Origin: Clostridia bacterium | Lineage (GTDB): Bacteria > Bacillota > Peptococcia > Peptococcales > SKKY01 | Direction of reading: 5' to 3' | Assembly: GCA_009930175.1 (NCBI GenBank) | Contig: RZYW01000007.1 | Location: 1 to 41,820, forward strand | Length of the DNA stretch: 41,820 bases | Shown: positions 37,302 to 41,820 of the stretch, piece after piece | How the letters are laid out: the number at the start of each line of letters is the position of its first letter | How positions within the stretch are numbered: the first letter of the stretch is position 1 | Notes under the pieces: model-generated | Told to the model about the DNA's origin: nothing | Databases searched by the model: none | What the model saw: only the letters and a program-made list of their open reading frames with translations | Program-made: the position numbers and the translations under genes

Positions 37302-40197
37302 ATTCTGCTGGTATTCCTACCCTTATTTCATTTGAGGGAGAGGATGAACGGTTGGTTCCTGTTTGGAGAGTTACAACTTTATAAAAATAAGTGGTGCCTT
37401 TATTAACATTTTTGTCACTATATGAAGATCCTGTAACTCTTTCGTTAGAATTTAACTGGTTTGAAGAAGAAACAGGGAAGCCTGGTTCTGTCCCTCTGAA
37501 TATCAAGAACTCATAACCACCACCAGAACTCTCTGATAGACTCCACTTTAATTGCATTACATATTTATCTCCTTCTTTTTTAGGAGAAATAGATAGCTGG
37601 GGAGTTGGAACGTTAGTAGTATTGTCTTGATTTTCTGTAGCTGGCGGCTTAGGTTCGTTATTAGAAGCTGATGCCACATTTGAAATTGTATTTGATAGTG
37701 CAATTCTTGTTCCGGTGTCGTTATTAAATGCAATAATTTTATAATAATATTTTTCGTTTTCTTTTATTTTATTATCTGTATAGGAGAGTCCTTTTATATT
37801 CTCAATTCTGCTGCTTGGACTAGGTATAAAACCTGGATCATTTGAACGGTGAATATCGAAAACTAATCCATCTGGTTTTTCTGAAGTCCAATTCCATGAA
37901 ATTTTGAAAGATCCAGTTCCTGTTACTTCACCATTTATTTTAAACTCGGGAAGCTGTGCTCCAGGAAGAGGCAACCCATTTTCACCCTGATAAATAGGGT
38001 TAACATATGCAGGTGCCTCAAGAACAGCATCCTCAGGAACAACATCGAAACCAGCTTCCTGCCAAGGCTCTTCTCTTACAAGAAAGACTCCGGGAGGAAC
38101 TCCAGGAATACTAATCCATGCTTTTGATACTTCAGTTGGTACGAATTCCTCGTTAAAAATCTCTGTTCTTCTGTATTCTGCAGGTGTAAGTTCGCTTGGG
38201 AGTAATCCGGATTTTGAATCAATTGTAAGAGAAACTATACCACCAGGCATTTTAAAGTTTGTTGGTGTCTTTCCTTCATGAGCTACTTCCATGACTTCTC
38301 TCCAGATTGGAGCGGCATGTGTACCACCATAAACATATGACATTGTTTCTTCTTTATCATATCCCATCCAAACGCCCCCGATAAGTTCGGGAGTATATCC
38401 TACAAACCAAACGTCAGCATTGAAAGAAGTTGTTCCTGTTTTCCCTGCGATAGGCCAGTTGCCAAAGTTTGCTTTTACTCCTGTTCCCTCTGCTACTGCT
38501 GACTGAAGCATGCTTGTCATTAAGTATGCAGTTTGTGGTGACATTACTTTTGATTCTTTTGGGGCATGTTCATAGAGAAGTTCTCCATAATAGTTTTCAA
38601 TTTTATTTATAGAGTGAGTGTCCATTTTTATGCCACCATTTGCAAAGGCAGAATATGCAGAAGTTAATTCCAGAGGGCTCACACCATAAGTAAGACCACC
38701 TAAAGCCAAAGAATACCCTTTATCATTCACTTGTCCCGTTCCTACAAGGGAAGTAATCCCAAGGTCCTGAGCAAACATAAATCCATTTTCGACTCCTATT
38801 TCTTCAAGAGCCTTAACTGAACAAACATTTATTGAATCTGTTAGAACTTTTCTCATTGAAATTAACCCACGGAAACGGTTATCAATATTTTTGAAAACAA
38901 TGCTTTTTTCTTCATTATTAACATAATTAGGATATGCTTTAGGATAATCATCAAAAACACTTGCCGGTGTATAACCCATTTCAAGAGCTGCTCCAAATAC
39001 TGCAATCGGTTTAAATGCAGACCCGGGTTGTCTTAAGGCTTGGGTAGCTCTGTTGAATCCTCTGGCAGTCTCTTGGTTTCTGCCACCAACAAGGCCCTTA
39101 ATTTCTCCTGTTTTAGGATCTATAACAATCATTGCTGATTGAATAACCTTGTCTCCTTTTCCCTTTGGAAACTTAGTATCATCAGCATAAACTTCTTCCA
39201 TTTTATTTTGAATCTTAGTATCAAGACTGGTATAAATTTTATAACCACCAGAATAAATGAGTGCTTCTTGATCTCTAATATCTAAAACATTTATTGCTTC
39301 TTCAAAAACATTATCAAGGAATGAAGAATATTTTCTGGTTTCAGAATCTCCTGTAAAAGATAAATCAAGTTGAAAACCAAATTCCTCAAAATCTTCAAGG
39401 AGCTTTTCCCGCTCATCTTTACTTATTACATTATTGTTTTCCATTAACATTAAAACTGTTTTGTATCTTTTACCTGAATTAACAGGGTGATTAGTTGGAG
39501 AGTTTGCCCAAGGATTTTGAATTACTCCTGCAAGAACAGCACTTTGATGGTAATCAAGTTCACTGGCACTTACATTGAAGAAAGTTTTTGCTGCAGCTTC
39601 AATTCCGTAAGCTCCTTTACCAAAATATATTTTATTTAAGTACATTTCTAATATTTCATCTTTTTCATAAGCTCGTTCCATTTTTAAAGAAACGATAGCT
39701 TCTTGAGCTTTTCTTTTTATGGAAATATCTGTTGGATCAAAAAAAGATATTTTTGCAAGTTGCTGAGTTAAAGTACTTCCACCTTGAGCACCAAATCCAT
39801 CCTTAACGTTTGCTACTACGGCTCCCATGAGTCGGATTGGATCAATACCAATGTGATTGTAAAATCTTTTGTCTTCTACTGAAAGAATAGTTGCTTTAGC
39901 TTCATCGGAAATTTCTTCAAGTTCAACAGGCATTCTGTTTTCTACTCCATGAAGAGAAGCGACCAGATTACCATCTTGATCATATATTTCTGATGAGATA
40001 GCATAATTTTGCAAAATAGTTTCTTCAATTTCTGGCATATCCCTTAAGATGCTCAAAACATAGGCCGTTACTCCGACGACCATCACGCCACCAAGAATTA
40101 AAATAATTATAAGAGCTTTTTTTAACATATCTTTTGGTGTCATTTTCTTTTTATATGGTTTTGTAAGAATTTCTCTTGCAGATTTATCATCTTTCAT
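37300..40197 (-). CDS. Class A penicillin-binding protein with C-terminal fibronectin type III-like modules
   Basis: 965 residues. A short basic cytoplasmic tail precedes one membrane anchor (about 27-51). The transglycosylase (GT51) domain has SVEDKRFYNHIGID with catalytic E108 and GGSTLTQQLAK (139-149). The transpeptidase domain has SxxK at S393-K396 (PGSAFKP), SxN at 455-457 (SIN) and KTG at 586-588. After about 740 come two FN3-like modules (about 750-840 and 865-960) joined by an Asn/Pro/Thr linker, each with the SFKISWNW/MQLKWSLS, KYYYKIIAFN/TYFYKVVTL pattern. It polymerises and cross-links peptidoglycan outside the membrane. AGGAGG precedes the ATG on the minus strand. Confidence 0.93.
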   Translation of the reverse strand: MKDDKSAREILTKPYKKKMTPKDMLKKALIIILILGGVMVVGVTAYVLSILRDMPEIEETILQNYAISSEIYDQDGNLVASLHGVENRMPVELEEISDEAKATILSVEDKRFYNHIGIDPIRLMGAVVANVKDGFGAQGGSTLTQQLAKISFFDPTDISIKRKAQEAIVSLKMERAYEKDEILEMYLNKIYFGKGAYGIEAAAKTFFNVSASELDYHQSAVLAGVIQNPWANSPTNHPVNSGKRYKTVLMLMENNNVISKDEREKLLEDFEEFGFQLDLSFTGDSETRKYSSFLDNVFEEAINVLDIRDQEALIYSGGYKIYTSLDTKIQNKMEEVYADDTKFPKGKGDKVIQSAMIVIDPKTGEIKGLVGGRNQETARGFNRATQALRQPGSAFKPIAVFGAALEMGYTPASVFDDYPKAYPNYVNNEEKSIVFKNIDNRFRGLISMRKVLTDSINVCSVKALEEIGVENGFMFAQDLGITSLVGTGQVNDKGYSLALGGLTYGVSPLELTSAYSAFANGGIKMDTHSINKIENYYGELLYEHAPKESKVMSPQTAYLMTSMLQSAVAEGTGVKANFGNWPIAGKTGTTSFNADVWFVGYTPELIGGVWMGYDKEETMSYVYGGTHAAPIWREVMEVAHEGKTPTNFKMPGGIVSLTIDSKSGLLPSELTPAEYRRTEIFNEEFVPTEVSKAWISIPGVPPGVFLVREEPWQEAGFDVVPEDAVLEAPAYVNPIYQGENGLPLPGAQLPEFKINGEVTGTGSFKISWNWTSEKPDGLVFDIHRSNDPGFIPSPSSRIENIKGLSYTDNKIKENEKYYYKIIAFNNDTGTRIALSNTISNVASASNNEPKPPATENQDNTTNVPTPQLSISPKKEGDKYVMQLKWSLSESSGGGYEFLIFRGTEPGFPVSSSNQLNSNERVTGSSYSDKNVNKGTTYFYKVVTLQTGTNRSSSPSNEIRVGIPAE

Positions 40198-40230
40198 ATT
40201 TAACAGTTCCTCCTTGTTATAAACAAAAGC

Positions 40231-40239
40231 ATTATATCA
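40231..40239 (-). promoter_or_regulatory. Extended -10 promoter of the PBP gene
   Basis: On the minus strand, TGATATAAT (40239-40231) is a perfect extended -10; no good -35 lies 17 bases upstream, as is common for extended -10 promoters. It is 34 bases before the start codon. Confidence 0.6.
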
Positions 40240-40273
40240 TATTTTTATTTTGCCTAAAACTTTTTAAGAGGGT

Positions 40274-40302
40274 TTGTTTTAAAATTAAATATTTGCTAAT
40301 AT
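40274..40302 (+). promoter_or_regulatory. Likely promoter of tyrS
   Basis: TTGTTT (40274-40279), 17-base spacer, TAATAT (40297-40302), 42 bases before the tyrS ATG. TATGAT at 40305-40310 is an alternative -10. No T-box is seen before tyrS. Confidence 0.45.
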
Positions 40303-40344
40303 ACTATGATAAGAAAGTTTACAATTTTACTCAGGAGGAAAAAA

Positions 40345-41571
40345 ATGAATAATGTATTTGATGTTCTAAAAGAAAGAGGTTTTATTGAGCAAGCTACACA
40401 TGAAGAAGAAATCAGGGAACTTTTAGGAAAAGAAAAAGTTACTTTTTATATAGGATTTGATCCAACAGCCGATAGTCTTCACGTAGGTCATTTCATTCAG
40501 GTTATGGTAATGATGCATATGCAGCAGGCTGGTCACAGACCAATAGCTCTTCTTGGTGGTGGAACTGCAATGGTAGGAGATCCATCAGGGAAGACAGATA
40601 TGCGTAAAATGTTGACGATGGAACAGATAAATACAAACTTAAATGCTTTCAAAAAACAATTCTCTAAATTTATTGATTTCTCAGAAGGCCAGGCTATCAT
40701 GGTTAATAATGGTGAGTGGCTAACAAAATTAAATTACATTGATTTTTTAAGAGATATTGGCAGGCATTTTTCTGTAAACAGAATGCTAAGCTTTGAATGT
40801 TTTAAAAGCAGAATGGAGAAAGGTCTTTCTTTTCTTGAGTTTAACTATATGATAATGCAATCTTATGATTTCCTTGTGTTGTATAGGGAACATGGATGTA
40901 AACTTCAGCTTGGTGGAAATGATCAATGGTCAAATATTCTTGGCGGAGTTGAATTGGTAAGAAAAGTTGATCAGGGGGATGCTTTTGGATTGACATTTAA
41001 ACTTCTTGTAACAAGTGAAGGGAAAAAAATGGGCAAGACTGAGCAAGGAGCTTTGTGGCTGGATCCAGAAAAAACCTCACCATACGATTTTTACCAATAC
41101 TGGAGAAATGTTGATGATGCAGATGTAAAAAATTGCCTTTCTCTGTTAACTTTCCTTCCTATGGAAGAAGTAAACAGACTTGGAGCTATGGAAGGAGCAG
41201 AAATCAACGAAGCAAAGAAAGTATTAGCATATGAAGTAACAAAAATGATACATGGAGAAGATGAAGCAGAAAAAGCTAAGGGGGCCGCCGAAGCATTATT
41301 TGGTGGAGGTGGAAGCCTGGACAATGTTCCAAGTGCAAATGTTTCTTCAACAGACTTAAAAGAAGGAATAAATTTTTTAGACACTCTTGTTGAAGTTGGT
41401 TTTATTAAAAGTAAGTCTGAAGGCAGAAGACTTGTTGAACAAAATGGATTATCTTTAAATGATGAAAAAATAAAAGATTTTAACTTTATATTAGAAGAAA
41501 AATATTTTTCAAATGGAACTGCGATGGTAAAAAAAGGTAAAAAAGATTATCTCCAGCTTAAAGTCAATTAG
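40345..41571 (+). CDS. tyrS: Tyrosine-tRNA ligase
   Basis: 408 residues from ATG 40345, with CAGGAGG seven bases before it; the in-frame ATG at 40306 lacks a ribosome site and would add 13 residues, so it is rejected. The class I core shows [16 protein letters not shown] (HIGH as HVGH, 46-49), [30 protein letters not shown], and the KMSKS loop as KMGKT (228-232), which is common in this enzyme. The C-terminal part (about 340-408) is an S4-like RNA-binding domain: [24 protein letters not shown]. It charges tRNA-Tyr as a dimer. It stands alone, ahead of a strong terminator. Confidence 0.96.
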   Translation: MNNVFDVLKERGFIEQATHEEEIRELLGKEKVTFYIGFDPTADSLHVGHFIQVMVMMHMQQAGHRPIALLGGGTAMVGDPSGKTDMRKMLTMEQINTNLNAFKKQFSKFIDFSEGQAIMVNNGEWLTKLNYIDFLRDIGRHFSVNRMLSFECFKSRMEKGLSFLEFNYMIMQSYDFLVLYREHGCKLQLGGNDQWSNILGGVELVRKVDQGDAFGLTFKLLVTSEGKKMGKTEQGALWLDPEKTSPYDFYQYWRNVDDADVKNCLSLLTFLPMEEVNRLGAMEGAEINEAKKVLAYEVTKMIHGEDEAEKAKGAAEALFGGGGSLDNVPSANVSSTDLKEGINFLDTLVEVGFIKSKSEGRRLVEQNGLSLNDEKIKDFNFILEEKYFSNGTAMVKKGKKDYLQLKVN

Positions 41572-41583
41572 AGGTAAACTATT

Positions 41584-41621
41584 ACTTCCTGGCGCTTTTT
41601 GAAAGTGCCAGGAAGTTTTTT
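41584..41621 (+). terminator. Terminator after tyrS
   Basis: ACTTCCTGGCGCTTT (41584-41598) pairs with AAAGTGCCAGGAAGT (41602-41616), 15 bp with one G-U pair, loop of three, then six T to 41621. Confidence 0.92.
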
Positions 41622-41689
41622 AAAAAATTATTTTAATTTATGTTTAATTGAAGATTATTCAGGGTAAAAAAGTATTCCCGGAAAAAATA

Positions 41690-41739
41690 AAAAATAATTT
41701 TAAAATGATGTTGACAGAAACGAATAAAGTTGCTAATAT
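41690..41739 (+). promoter_or_regulatory. Very strong promoter with upstream A/T element, probably of an rRNA operon
   Basis: Consensus TTGACA (41711-41716), 17-base spacer and TAATAT (41734-41739). The 20 bases before the -35 are nearly all A and T (AAAATAATTTTAAAATGATG), like an UP element. No gene begins in the remaining 80 bases. Confidence 0.75.
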
Positions 41740-41745
41740 ATAGAA

Positions 41746-41820
41746 CGTTGCTGAAGCAAGAAATTGCAAGCGACAAGGCACATTGAAAATTAAACAGCTG
41801 TGAAGAAACGAAAAGAAAGA
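41746..41820 (+). other. Probable rRNA operon leader, truncated by the window end
   Basis: After the start point the sequence holds a short hairpin TTGC-TGAA-GCAA (about 41748-41759) and then ACATTGAAAATTAAACAGC (about 41781-41799), which resembles the TTGAAAACTAAACA leader block found before 16S rRNA genes in low-GC Firmicutes. The region has no ribosome site or open frame. The 16S gene itself would lie beyond the window. Confidence 0.6.

Noticed and set aside
40306-40344. 13-residue upstream extension of tyrS
   Set aside because: It overlaps the likely promoter and encodes the ribosome site itself; ATG 40345 begins the conserved protein.
1-41820. Mobile elements, CRISPR arrays, tRNA genes, toxin-antitoxin or defence genes
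   Set aside because: I found no transposase or integrase motifs, regularly spaced repeats, tRNA-like T-arm/CCA signatures or known defence domains in the frames.

Overview
The window is a stretch of AT-rich bacterial chromosome, about one third G+C by eye. It is densely packed with housekeeping and vitamin genes. Strong GGAGG ribosome sites, an ATT-started infC behind an L20-type leader, a T-box ahead of pheST, mutS2, DUF2889, and folE-folP-folB-folK next to a riboflavin operon all point to a low-GC Firmicute of clostridial type. I cannot name a genus. I see no phage, transposase, integrase, CRISPR array, tRNA or complete rRNA.

Layout. 1-3842 (+): end of ribD, then ribE, ribBA and ribH, a small protein resembling the DnaA N-terminal domain, and psd. 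3808-6095 (-): folE-folP-folB-folK, convergent with psd; the terminators of the two operons are interleaved with each other's coding ends. 6189-7334: AI-2E-family permease. 7374-12083: branched-chain amino-acid ABC system livJ-HMGF, with its own promoter, a partial terminator after livJ and a strong one after livF. 12082-13305 (-): cinA. 13372-13839: DUF2889 protein. 13836-16942: promoter, cobalamin riboswitch with terminator, and the cobalt transporter cbiQ-cbiO-cbiM-cbiN. 16963-18066 (-): ychF. 18186-21342: RsmF-like methyltransferase, RsuA-like pseudouridine synthase, a 60-residue protein and a divergent family II pyrophosphatase relative. 21344-23053 (-): D-serine ammonia-lyase and a YdcZ-type membrane protein. 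23138-25111: FAD dehydrogenase and CoA-binding protein. 25100-25642 (-): membrane-anchored unknown. 25670-27008: L20-leader-controlled infC-rpmI-rplT. 27024-28565: SDR oxidoreductase and SpoU-type rRNA methyltransferase. 28555-32417: promoter, T-box(Phe), pheS-pheT. 32438-37301: two-barrel U32 protein and mutS2. 37300-40197 (-): class A penicillin-binding protein with fibronectin-like tail. 40345-41621: tyrS. 41690-41820: a very strong promoter and leader that look like the start of an rRNA operon cut off by the window edge.

Together the genes cover FMN/FAD and folate synthesis (both starting from GTP), cobalt uptake under B12 control, amino-acid uptake and breakdown, and translation (IF3, L35, L20, PheRS, TyrRS, rRNA modification enzymes). 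Most regulation visible is by RNA structures. I found no wholly new multi-gene system. The most unusual items are the single-chain two-barrel U32 protein with two cysteine quartets, the divergent DHH/DHHA2 phosphatase with its 60-residue neighbour, the DnaA-N-like orphan in the riboflavin operon, and the interlocked psd/folK terminators. Several starts were moved to codons better supported by ribosome sites (infC, cbiM, cbiQ, SDR, tyrS, pheS, FAD dehydrogenase).
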